Source: Paraescarpia echinospica (taxonomy: Eukaryota; Annelida; Polychaeta; Sabellida; Siboglinidae). Taken from it: DNA of 64,000 bases. The notes beneath the pieces are model-generated. The model did not search any database and had not been told where the DNA came from. It saw only the letters and a list, made by a program, of their open reading frames with translations. Location: contig CM034541.1 of the NCBI GenBank assembly GCA_020002185.1, positions 50,514,562 to 50,578,561 on the forward strand, given 5' to 3'. The translations under genes were made by a program, and so were the position numbers. Positions 21,838-29,935 of the stretch are shown piece by piece. The number at the start of each line of letters is the position of its first letter. Position 1 is the first letter of the stretch.

Positions 21838-22640
21838 GCTTATCGTGATCGGAATGTGAACGGAGAACAATGGATTTTTAAAAACAATAAACGAAAAGTT
21901 AAAAGCATGAAAATAAACGTTGTATTCGATCAGTGTGGGGTCAGGAATCGTGTGGGGCAATGATATTAGAGAAATTCGATGTAAAGAGACATTTCTCGAT
22001 GAATGTACTAACGTGACCGGTAACTTTTTTCCTAAAACAAATTCCTCAGTAGACTAGGCAGTTTGTGTTAAGTGCGCATGCGCGTAATTTTGAAATCTGT
22101 TGCGCGTGACTTATCGCGATTGGAATGTGAACGGAGAACAAATGGATTTTCAAAAACAATAAACGAAAAGTTAAAAGCATGAAAATAAACGTTGTATACG
22201 ATCGGTGTGGGGTAGGGAATTATGTGTTAAAGTGATATTAGAGAAATTCGATGTAAAGAGAGATTTAACGATGAATGTACTGACGTGACCGGACACTTTT
22301 TTCCGAAAACAAATGCATGGGATGTGTTAAGTATGCAATCGCGTAATTGAGTAAGATAATGGTATTAGTGTTAAGTGCGCATGCGCGTTATGTTGTAGAC
22401 AATGACATTTCAAAAACAATAAACGATCAGTTAAAAGCATGAAAGTAACCGTTGTACACGATGAGTTTGGGCTCTGGAATCGAGTGGTGTACCGATATTA
22501 GAGAAATTCGATGTAAAAGTCACATTTGACGATGAATGTACTGACGTGACCGCTAACTTTTTTCCTAAAACAAATTCCTCGGTATCAGCGTCGTTTGCGT
22601 TAAGTGCGCATGCGCGAGATTTGTAAGACAACTGTAGACT
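21838..22640 (+). repeat. Three tandem ~270 bp repeats upstream of the early promoter
   Basis: The anchor caataaacgaaaagttaaaa recurs at about 21885, 22157 and 22417 (last copy slightly changed), each followed by gatattagagaaattcgatg, then cgtgaccg, acttttttcc, and ending in ttaagtgcgcatgcgc (decayed at the end of unit 2). Period is about 260-272 bp. Placed right before a TATA box and a compact gene cluster, the array resembles a viral enhancer or origin region. This role is inferred from position and palindromes only. Confidence 0.7.
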
Positions 22641-22657
22641 GTTAAGTGCGCATGCGC
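22073..22657 (+). promoter_or_regulatory. Four TGCGCATGCGC palindromes (NRF1-like sites)
   Basis: TGCGCATGCGC occurs at 22073, 22376, 22605 and 22647, mostly preceded by ttaag. The sequence matches the palindromic site bound by the animal transcription factor NRF1. The last copy lies 15 bases before the TATA box. Four copies of an 11-bp palindrome in 600 bp are not expected by chance, although three are part of the tandem unit. Confidence 0.55.
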
Positions 22658-22671
22658 CTTATTTTGGAAAG

Positions 22672-22678
22672 TATATAA
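22672..22678 (+). promoter_or_regulatory. TATA box of the early transcription unit
   Basis: TATATAA, preceded by the NRF1-like palindrome and followed 97 bases later by the ATG of the RPA-like gene. Transcription would start near 22700. No other TATA candidate lies closer to the gene. Confidence 0.55.
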
Positions 22679-22774
22679 CGGTTGAGAAAATGCTATGTTG
22701 TATGTCGCCGGAGTTCTAACGTGTATTGTTTCTACAGCAGCAGCAGCAAGCAGCAGACGTTCTTCCACGAAAAC

Positions 22775-23530
22775 ATGGCAGATGAGATTCCACCAAAAAA
22801 GATCAAGGCACCACGCAAGCAGTCACTGAAGGCGGCCAGCGGTCAACAGCAGCAACCTTCGCCGGCGGTAGCAGCGGTGTCAACGGGAGCGGCACCTGTT
22901 AAGCGGCCCGTGGTGCTCATTGCGCTACCGCTGGCTGCTGTCCGACGTAAGCGAAGCGCCGAAGAGGCGTCCTTGGGAACCGTCGAGATGGCTGAGGGGC
23001 AGCCACCCCTGACGCGGAGCGCGTCACTCGAGCGCGAATGTGAGTCGACGGCATCGACGCGCGCCACATTGGTGAGTCTGAGGCACCTGATGTGTGCTGA
23101 CACCGGTGTGTATAAACTTCTGTTGCCCGTTATGATCGACGCTGTGTCGTACAAAGAGGTTGGCGCCTATTTGGGATGTTCCCGTTGTCGCCGGAAATTG
23201 CAGAAAAGCAAAGGCGGGGAAATGATATGCCGAACGCACGGTGGAGTGTTGGTGCCGAAATATTACTTCGCGTTGCGTGTGATGGTGAAGGACGGTGAGG
23301 AGGAGGAAGACGAGCTTTGGCTTACTTTGTTTGACAGCCAAATATCTAATCTCGTCGAGTACACGGCCGAGTACTTGGTGGAGTTGAGCGAGGAGGAACT
23401 CCGCGATACTGTGCTTGAGTTAACCGGCACGAAAGTGGAAATCAGTGTGCGTAAGACGACTTGGAACGGGGAGCCCTCGTATACCGTGCGCACACTGAAG
23501 AGATACAACGACGACGACGACGACGACTAA
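22775..23530 (+). CDS. RPA-like single-stranded DNA-binding protein (OB fold with zinc ribbon)
   Basis: A 251-residue protein from ATG 22775. Residues 1-99 are disordered and basic (PPKKIKAPRK, VRRKRS), suggesting nuclear entry. Residues ~125-245 resemble the C-terminal DNA-binding domain of replication protein A large subunit: a zinc-ribbon CxxC with a later CxxH (LGCSRCRRK, MICRTHGG), then YYFALRVMVKDG, ELWLTLFDSQISNL, TAEYLVELSEEEL, VEISVRKTTWNGEPSYTVRT. The fourth zinc ligand would be His instead of Cys. It probably coats single-stranded DNA during element replication, next to the polymerase gene. A strong splice donor (TTG|GTGAGT, 23072) lies in phase 0 after residue 99, so spliced transcripts would keep the N-terminus and drop the OB fold. 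The tail is an aspartate run. Confidence 0.65.
   Translation: MADEIPPKKIKAPRKQSLKAASGQQQQPSPAVAAVSTGAAPVKRPVVLIALPLAAVRRKRSAEEASLGTVEMAEGQPPLTRSASLERECESTASTRATLVSLRHLMCADTGVYKLLLPVMIDAVSYKEVGAYLGCSRCRRKLQKSKGGEMICRTHGGVLVPKYYFALRVMVKDGEEEEDELWLTLFDSQISNLVEYTAEYLVELSEEELRDTVLELTGTKVEISVRKTTWNGEPSYTVRTLKRYNDDDDDD
23072..23077 (+). promoter_or_regulatory. Candidate 5' splice donor inside the RPA-like gene
   Basis: GTGAGT after ATTG matches the metazoan donor consensus well. It falls exactly between codons 99 and 100 (phase 0). All four downstream acceptor candidates (23554, 23763, 23954, 24054) also open phase-0 frames. Confidence 0.45.
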
Positions 23531-23554
23531 TGTGTTGTGGTGTGTTGTTTGCAG

Positions 23555-23737
23555 GAAGGATGGCCGATACTGGTAGATTTGTTGACACACGCGAACGTGC
23601 AACAACGAATGAGAGAGCGTCGTAGTCGTGAAATAACCGAGGAGGCCGCTCAACTATTAACCGAGACGGCTGAGAATTACATAAGGGCGTTTTGGCTAGC
23701 TTACGAAGAGAACTTATTTTTTAGTATTATTCCGTAA
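23555..23737 (+). CDS. Early-region cassette 2: helical C-terminal frame behind an acceptor
   Basis: Preceded by ctaatgtgttgtggtgtgttgtttgcag, i.e. branch-like ctaat, pyrimidine-rich run and AG. From the first base after AG the frame is open for 60 codons (EGWPILVDLLTH, QQRMRERRSREITEEAAQLL, YIRAFWLAYEENLF) and ends TAA at 23735. It lacks an ATG at its beginning; the only early ATG (23560) is in another frame and stops after 21 codons. This suggests translation as a spliced tail of the upstream N-terminus (about 159 residues in total). The sequence looks helical and charged. Function unknown. Confidence 0.4.
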   Translation, partial: EGWPILVDLLTHANVQQRMRERRSREITEEAAQLLTETAENYIRAFWLAYEENLFFSIIP

Positions 23738-23763
23738 CTATCAGTTGTGCTTATTTGCTGTAG

Positions 23764-23934
23764 GAAGTGCGCCACATACTGGAGGGTATGCTAGCAAACA
23801 ACGAAAGGATGCGTGCTCGGTACGAGGAGGTTGCCACGTTCGTAAGAACGTTGTTGGAACGCGAAGTGGAGGGGTCGATAAAGAGGGAGGCGGAGGAGCA
23901 GGCCAAGAAGGAAGGTCAAAAGCAGGCGGACTAA
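23764..23934 (+). CDS. Early-region cassette 3: charged helical C-terminal frame
   Basis: Starts right after gcttatttgctgtag, with gtaactat 26 bases upstream as a possible branch site. Phase-0 frame of 56 codons: EVRHILEGMLANNERMRARY, EEVATFVRTLLEREVEGS, then a lysine/glutamate-rich tail ending QKQAD-TAA. It resembles cassette 2 in pattern (hydrophobic heptads, RMR then acidic/basic helix), so the two could be diverged duplicates or coiled-coil partners. An internal GTAAGA (23842) is also in phase 0, which would let this piece act as a middle exon joined to cassettes 4 or 5. Function unknown. Confidence 0.4.
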   Translation, partial: EVRHILEGMLANNERMRARYEEVATFVRTLLEREVEGSIKREAEEQAKKEGQKQAD

Positions 23935-23954
23935 TCATAATAATGTGTTTGTAG

Positions 23955-24035
23955 GAGGAGCTGATGCAACACACCAGGTGTGAATGTATGTGCGACTTCC
24001 TACACGCGTTGCTGACGGTGGTTCGTAAAGAGTAG
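23955..24035 (+). CDS. Early-region cassette 4: 26-codon frame
   Basis: Begins after ctaatcataataatgtgtttgtag, where ctaat contains the stop of cassette 3. Phase-0 frame reads EELMQHTRCECMCDFLHALL and ends VVRKE-TAG. Three cysteines sit in a short helix-like peptide. Too small to judge alone; its support is its place in the chain of acceptor, frame, stop. Confidence 0.3.
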   Translation, partial: EELMQHTRCECMCDFLHALLTVVRKE

Positions 24036-24054
24036 AACATGCTTTGTGCTGTAG

Positions 24055-24729
24055 GGTGGAAGCGGAGTGCGTGACGCCAACGTATTGGACGCCATCATCG
24101 AGGAGGCACTCGGTGTATCGGATGTGAGCCGAGCGCGTCCTCCACCGACGTATAACGAAAACCTGTACACGCCGCTGGGGACGATGGGACCGACGTGCGC
24201 TCCGTGTTGGAGTCTATCGGAGGAGGTGGCGTCGCAACGTGAAATCATCGTGCCTCGCAGGGGCCGGTTGGTCTGCCGATATGAACGCCTCGCAATGGGC
24301 CTCGTCGCCGAGATCCTCGGTGAGATGATACTGGAGCGGGCGCGGGATCATTGCGGGGTATGTGAGCCCAATGAAGGCTGCCCATATGTACACATGCCCG
24401 GCTATCGTGCAGGACGGCCGAACCGTGTATACATGCAGCGTTTCGACAACACGGGCTGTAATGTAACGCGATATTTCAACGCCGTCATGGAAACGATTCT
24501 GCGTCGGTCCCTTATCCCGTGCTTCACGCGACTCGTGCAAATTCTACACGAAACTACGGTGTCAACTTCTGGTGGTCAGCAGCCGCAAACGGGTCGTGCG
24601 GGAGAGTTGTATTTGGTGCAGTTTGTGTCGGACTGGCTTCTAGGAACGAACTGGCGCGAGTACATGAACCGTGTGCAGCTGGAGTCGGCCGTGCACACGT
24701 ACGTGCAGCGCAGGAGTGGACTCGAATAA
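24055..24729 (+). CDS. Early-region cassette 5: Cys-containing protein of unknown family
   Basis: Begins after aacatgctttgtgctgtag. The phase-0 frame is open for 224 codons to TAA 24727-24729. The first 43 codons (GGSGVRDANVLDAIIEEALG onward) contain no ATG, so full use needs a spliced-on N-terminus (about 323 residues with the common exon); otherwise translation would start inside at TMGPT. Visible features are a PPxY motif (RPPPTYNENLY), of the kind bound by WW-domain ubiquitin ligases, a cysteine cluster (DHCGVCEPNEGCPYVH), and a helical C-terminus. I do not recognise the family. The stop codon overlaps the polyadenylation signal. Confidence 0.5.
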   Translation, partial: GGSGVRDANVLDAIIEEALGVSDVSRARPPPTYNENLYTPLGTMGPTCAPCWSLSEEVASQREIIVPRRGRLVCRYERLAMGLVAEILGEMILERARDHCGVCEPNEGCPYVHMPGYRAGRPNRVYMQRFDNTGCNVTRYFNAVMETILRRSLIPCFTRLVQILHETTVSTSGGQQPQTGRAGELYLVQFVSDWLLGTNWREYMNRVQLESAVHTYVQRRSGLE

Positions 24730-24747
24730 AGAACGAACAATCGAATA
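24726..24747 (+). terminator. Polyadenylation signals of the early unit
   Basis: AATAAA occurs at 24726-24731, where its TAA is the stop codon of cassette 5, and again at 24742-24747 within a repeated cgaataaagaac. A third AATAAA lies at about 24830. This closes a transcription unit of about 2 kb from the TATA box. Confidence 0.6.
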
Positions 24748-24759
24748 AAGAACACTGCT

Positions 24760-25110
24760 TGTTTTGCTAATATTTGCTTGCTATTGTAACAAAGGCGTTG
24801 AACGCTGTTTTTGAATGTTGTAAGCTACTGAATAAAACGTTGAAAATGTACTTTCCGTTTCCGAGTTACATTACCCAAAACAAGTCACCACTAGAGACCA
24901 CTATCTCGCTAGGGTTACCCACATTACCTAAAACATTCCGAGTTAGTTATAAAAATCACCGCTAGTTCGCAACCACCACCACTTGTTACCGTAAAAACAT
25001 TACCGCAAACACATTCCTTCCACTATCGTTCCGAGTTACCCGCATTACCTAAAACCACATTCCCCGCTAGGGTGCACTTACCACCACCACCACCACCACA
25101 GTCACCACTG
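24760..25110. other. Spacer between early region and polymerase
   Basis: No supported gene. Short imperfect repeats are visible: ccgagttacattacccaaaac, gctagggttacccacattacc and ccgagttacccgcattaccta, followed by a CCA run (25079-25100). The array leads into the polymerase promoter and may be regulatory. Confidence 0.35.
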
Positions 25111-25111
25111 T

Positions 25112-25117
25112 TATAAG
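25112..25117 (+). promoter_or_regulatory. TATA box of the polymerase gene
   Basis: TATAAG (gttataagtagcgg) 35 bases before the ATG at 25153, the same box-to-ATG distance seen for several minus-strand genes of this element. Confidence 0.5.
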
Positions 25118-25152
25118 TAGCGGTGCTCGAAAAAATAGCAGCACAGTAGAGA

Positions 25153-28100
25153 ATGCCACCACCACCTTCTCTTCCTTCTAGATGGCAATGTCCGAAATGC
25201 GGGGGTTATTTCGCGAAACAATCGACGTTAGAGCGACACGCAAAGAGTTCGAAAAGATGCGGCAACGATGCACTATGCGTAAAACGCCGAGAGTGCCCAA
25301 AATGTGGCGCGACGTACACTACGCGCGCCGCTATGCTACGACACTTGAAGCTGCGGTGTGGCCGTCAGACGGCGCCACCTCCTGGTAGTAGTAATGAACC
25401 AGTGGCGGAGGCGTCAGCCGCTAGGGCGTCGTCACCCGACGATCTTCAGCGTGTCGTGGACGAGCACCGGCGTAGCATAGAGACGTCGGTAGCGCGCGGT
25501 GCCGTGCAGTCCCGTTACAACTATCGCATGACCGCCTGTACGAGTACGCTGGTGCTAGAACCGCGTCTGAGGGAAATGTTTCGCGAACAAAAGAATGCGT
25601 TTAAAATTAACGTAAGCTACGGTTTTGTATTACGCCACAAGGTGCCGGGTCGGTACCGATATTTTCATTCTTCCTGTAACTGTTGCGGTCGCCTCCTCGA
25701 AACGCCCGCCCTAGTTACCGATAGCCGTTCGTTCGAACGATTCCTCGACGCCGTGCGCACGACCGACGTACTGCAGTACGCCATCGCGCAGCGTCCCGAC
25801 TCGGGGTGGATCGTCGAGCTCGTAACGAACGCCACCTACTTCGTGAACGCCATCATCGCCCATCCTATCGGGTGCGTTGGCGTAACGCTCCCCGCCTACG
25901 TTCGCGACAACAAGAAGATTGTGACGTTGGCGAAAGATCGTCGAGGCACGCCCTACAACGATCATCTATGCCTCTTCCGCTGCATCGGTCTCCACCTGCA
26001 AGGTGGCGGCCGACGAGGCGAAAACCACCAAATCGATACGACCCGTTTAACGAAAGTCGCTAAACGTCTGCATGCGCAGTATTGTCGCGTCACGCGCACG
26101 ACGGCCTCGAACGGTGTGCGCCTGAACGAACTGGATCGCGTGGAGACAGTTTTCGGCATCAACGTCGCCGTCTATCGACTGACGAATGACATCGCCGAAC
26201 TAGTCCGTCGGTCGCGCGAAGCGCACCACACGACCCTGAACGTCAACCTGAACGAGACGCACTTCTCGAACATAAGCGACCCGCGCGCGTACACGAACAC
26301 GTCAAAGTGCGGAAAATGTGGCAACGCGTGGAGCGCGTGGGCGTTACGACGTCACGAAGCGACGTGCGAAGGTGGCGTTCGTCACGTGTTCCACGGCGGT
26401 ATCTACCGACCGTCGCCGTCCGTATTTCAGCGGCTCGACGACGAAGGCATCGACGTCGGCGACGACGACCTGCGCTACTACCCGTACCGCGCGACGTTCG
26501 ATTTTGAATGTTATTTCGCCGATAACGATCTGCCGACGGATACCAACAAATGCCGGTGGATCGCGCGACACGAACAGCTCAGCGTGAGCGTCGCGTCGAA
26601 GGTGCCCGGCCACGAAGCGGCGCGGTGTTACATCACGACCGGCGATTCGGCCGAACTCGCGCGTCGTCTCATCGACGACCTGGAAGCCGTGAGCGCGGCG
26701 GCGTGCGCAATTCTACGCCCCCGCTACGACGCGACCTTCGAGGCGCTCTACGCGCTCGACACCGACTGGCGGCGACGGTGCAACGACGACGACGCCGACG
26801 CGTCACCGTACGCCGCACTCACCGACCGCCTGTGGACGCACCTTCGTCAAATGCCCGTACTGGGATTCAATTCGGGTAAGTACGATCTCAGTGTCGTCAA
26901 GAAGTACTTGACTCCCCTGCTGATAACCGGCGACACGCAGCACACGTCGTCGGCGTTTACCATTAAACGTCAGAACAATTACATGTGCCTGTCGACGACG
27001 ACGTTGAAGTTCCTCGACATAACGAATTACCTCGCGCCCGGCGTTAGCTACGATCGCTTTCTGAAAGCGTACGGTTGCTCGGCAACGAAGGGGTACTTTC
27101 CGTACGAACATATCGACGCGTTGACGCGTCTGGACGAAACCGCCCTGCCGCCGCGCGAAGCTTTCTACAGCCACCTGAAACGCGAGGGAATCTCCGCGGA
27201 GGCGTACGAGATTTGTGCGACGGCGTGGCGTGACGAGGGCATGACGTCGATGCGCGATTTTCTGATGTGGTATAACAATCGAGACGTGGCGCCGTTTCTC
27301 GAGGCGCTGTTTCTATCGGCGCTGACGTATCGACATGTTCAAGGACGCCATCAGCGTACCGGGGTTGACGTTGTTGTACCTGTTCAACAACCTACCGACG
27401 TCGATCCATTTCTCGCTGTTCAACGAGCCGAACAAAGATCTGCACCGTCTGCTGCAGTCGCAGATCGTCGGCGGCCCGTCGATCATCTTCGCGCGCCACC
27501 ACGAGGCCGGCGTGAAGGCAATTCGAGGCGGCGACGACGCGCCGTGTCGTTCGATAGTCGGTTTCGACGCAAACGGCCTCTATCTATGGGCAATAATGCA
27601 GGAGATGCCGACGGGCTGGTACACGCGCCGGCGTGCGGAGAACGCCTTTCGAGCGGAACGCGTGCACCGCTACGGCCGTATGGCCGTGGAGTGGTTGATG
27701 TGGGTGGAGGCGCAAACCGGTGCGCATATACGTCACCAGTTGAACGGACGCGAGAAGCGCATCGGAAAGCACCGAGTCGACGGCTGGTGCGCCGCCACGC
27801 GAACGGCGTATCAATTTCACGGCTGCTATTTTCACGGCTGCCCGACGTGCAAGACGCACGTAACGACGAACGCGTCAACGGACAACCGATGACGACGCTG
27901 TACGCCGCGACGATCGCCGTGACCACCTACCTGCGCCGTTTCGTCGATGACGTCGTCGAAATGTGGGAGTGCCAGTGGCGCGCCGTGCGACCGCCCGCGG
28001 CGCCGACGCCGCCCGACGCGTCACGATGGCAACCACCGACCACGCCCATTACGCGCTCGACGATACTGGAGGCGGTGCGCGACGGCTCCCTGTTCGGTCT

Positions 28101-29294
28101 CGTGCAGTGCGATATCGCCGTGCCGGAAACGCTGCGCGACAAGTTCGCCGAAATGCAGCCCGTGTTCAAGAACGTCGATATCGTGCGCGACGATCTCAGC
28201 CCGTTCATGCGCGACTACGCCGAGTCGCACGATCTCCTCACCCGACCTCAACGGACGCTCGTCGGTAGCTACTTCGGCGCCGAGATCGTGCTCGCGACGC
28301 CCCTCCTACGCTGGTATCTGGCGCACGGTCTCGCCTTCGATCGCGTCTACCAGGTCATCGAGTACGCACCGATCGCGTGCTTTCGCCGCTTCGCCGACAC
28401 GGTCTCGGCGGCGCGACGCGAGGGCGATATCGATCCCGACAAATCAATCATCGCCGATACCTTTAAACTTCTCGGCAACAGTTCCTACGGGAAAACGATT
28501 ACGTCGATCGGCACCGGGAAATCAAGTACGCCACGCCGGTCGGCGCCTCGATACTCGTCAACAACCGTCGCTTCCGGCATCTCGACGTCGTCGTCGACGA
28601 CGCTCTGTACGAGGTGGCGCTGAATAAGCGCAAAGTCGTCTACGGCCTGCCGATACATATCGGCTATTTCTTCTTGCAGTACGCAAAATTGAGGATGCTC
28701 GAATTTTATTTCTATTTCGTCGACGCCTACATCACCCGTCCGCTCTTCCAGTACTGCGCTATGGACAAGAACTCGGCGTACATCGCCCTCGCCGGACGTA
28801 ACGTCGACGCGCTCGTGCCGGAAGAACGTCGCGAACACTACTTCCGGAATCGATCGCTCTGGTTTCCGGCCGAATGCTGCGACGCGCATGTGGACGCGTA
28901 CTTACGACGGCGGGTCGCCGGACTAGCGTGGGCGGCGGAGGACTGCTGCGCGCGCCGACGCCTGTTCGATCGTCGAACGCCGGGTCTCTTCAAAGAAGAG
29001 TGGCGCAGCGACGGAATCGTGGCGCTGTGCAGCAAGACCTACTACTGCTTCGGCGGCGACAACGGACCGAAGTACAGCACGAAGGGACTGAGCAAGCGTC
29101 AGAACGACATCGACGAGCACACCTTCCTCGCCGTACTGCGCGACCGACGCAACGGCGTCGGCTGGAACCGCGGTTTCCAGGTGAAAGACTCGTCCGTGTT
29201 GACGTACGTTCAAGAGCGCGCGGCGTTGAGCTACTTCTACGCTAAACGCCGCGTGCTCGACGACGGCGTCACCACGGCGCCGATACTTGTCTAA
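25153..29294 (+). pseudogene. Protein-primed-type DNA polymerase B, three frame changes
   Basis: Family B DNA polymerase of the viral/Polinton type (DNA_pol_B_2), the replicase of the element. The N-terminus has two zinc fingers (CPKCGGYFAKQSTLERH; CPKCGATYTTRAAMLRH) and a third near residue 385. Exonuclease motifs follow: Exo I DFECYF (~450), Exo II GFNSGKYDL (~570), Exo III YNNRDVAPF (~706). Near 27330 the reading passes to a second frame holding GFDANGLYLW (motif A region), near 27880 it returns to the first frame (VVEMWECQW, then NSSYGKT, motif B), and near 28505 to a third frame with motif C and the C-terminus. Motif C reads MDKNSAY where the family normally has DTDS, so the second catalytic Asp is Asn. 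It is therefore inactive as assembled. Confidence 0.85.
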
Positions 29295-29397
29295 CTCGTA
29301 TAACCTACAACTACTCGTCTAACTCGTCTAACCTAAGGAATGCCCCACCATCCCCCTTAGGGGTAGTTTCTGTATGTATGTAGGTAGGTAGGGTAAT

Positions 29398-29403
29398 AAT
29401 AAA
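29398..29403 (+). terminator. Polyadenylation signal of the polymerase gene
   Basis: AATAAA about 100 bases after the polymerase stop, in the short gap between the converging polymerase and protease genes. Confidence 0.5.
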
Positions 29404-29472
29404 CAACAACAATACAATCATCATCGTTTGTATTTTATTTCTACTACTACTACTATACACGTAAAAGCGAAA

Positions 29473-29930
29473 TTAATGTGGTTTTAACCAATCGAATACG
29501 AGACAGTCATTAGCCACCCGATCAGTGCCGAATAGGCTCTGGAACGTCGTCAACGGCATACCGCGACATCGGAGGAGAAGGTAGGCGACGCAATATTGTC
29601 CGCACACGTTAGAGACGGCGCTCTGCAGCCGCTTGTCGTTGTACGTCCACGCGTCGCCGCAGTTGCGGTGCAGGAATGCGTGGAAGTCGTCGTGCAGCGG
29701 CGGCAGACCGTACGAATCGAAGTACTCGCCTCGCCGGTCGACGACCACGTAGACGGCCACCCAGTGCTGCCCGGCTCGCCGCCGTCGTCGGTGTTGCACA
29801 CGAAGGCCGTCGGGTAAACGGTGGCGGTGGTGGTGACGGTAAGTAGCGCAACTTTAGGCACGACGCCGACGACGATACGTTTAGCGTACGTATCGTGTTC
29901 CAGGCGACGCATCAGTTGAAACGTATCCAT
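29473..29930 (-). pseudogene. Adenain-like cysteine protease, one frameshift
   Basis: Adenovirus-type maturation protease (C5/Ulp1-like), expected to cleave virion proteins. It starts at ATG 29930, five bases after the capsid stop, with MDTFQLMRRLEHDTYAKRI and a conserved VCNTDDGGEPG region. Near 29785 the frame changes; the other frame carries the catalytic part: GQHWVAVYV (His), GEYFDSYGLPP (acidic residue), WTYNDKRLQ and CGQYC (nucleophilic Cys), ending CLVFDWLKPH at 29473. All catalytic residues are present but split over two frames. It converges with the polymerase gene. Confidence 0.85.
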
Positions 29931-29935
29931 AGTTA

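Noticed and set aside
22700..22737. A 38-base mini-intron (GTATGT, ttctaac, tttctacag) ahead of the RPA-like gene
   Set aside because: The TATA box at 22672 puts the transcription start at about 22700, on top of the donor, and 38 bases is too short for most animal introns. A spliced leader ATG would also be out of frame.
25711..29251. Many open frames antisense to or shifted from the polymerase
   Set aside because: GC-rich coding DNA of this element opens shadow frames. They lack recognisable domains, and the polymerase motifs explain the region.
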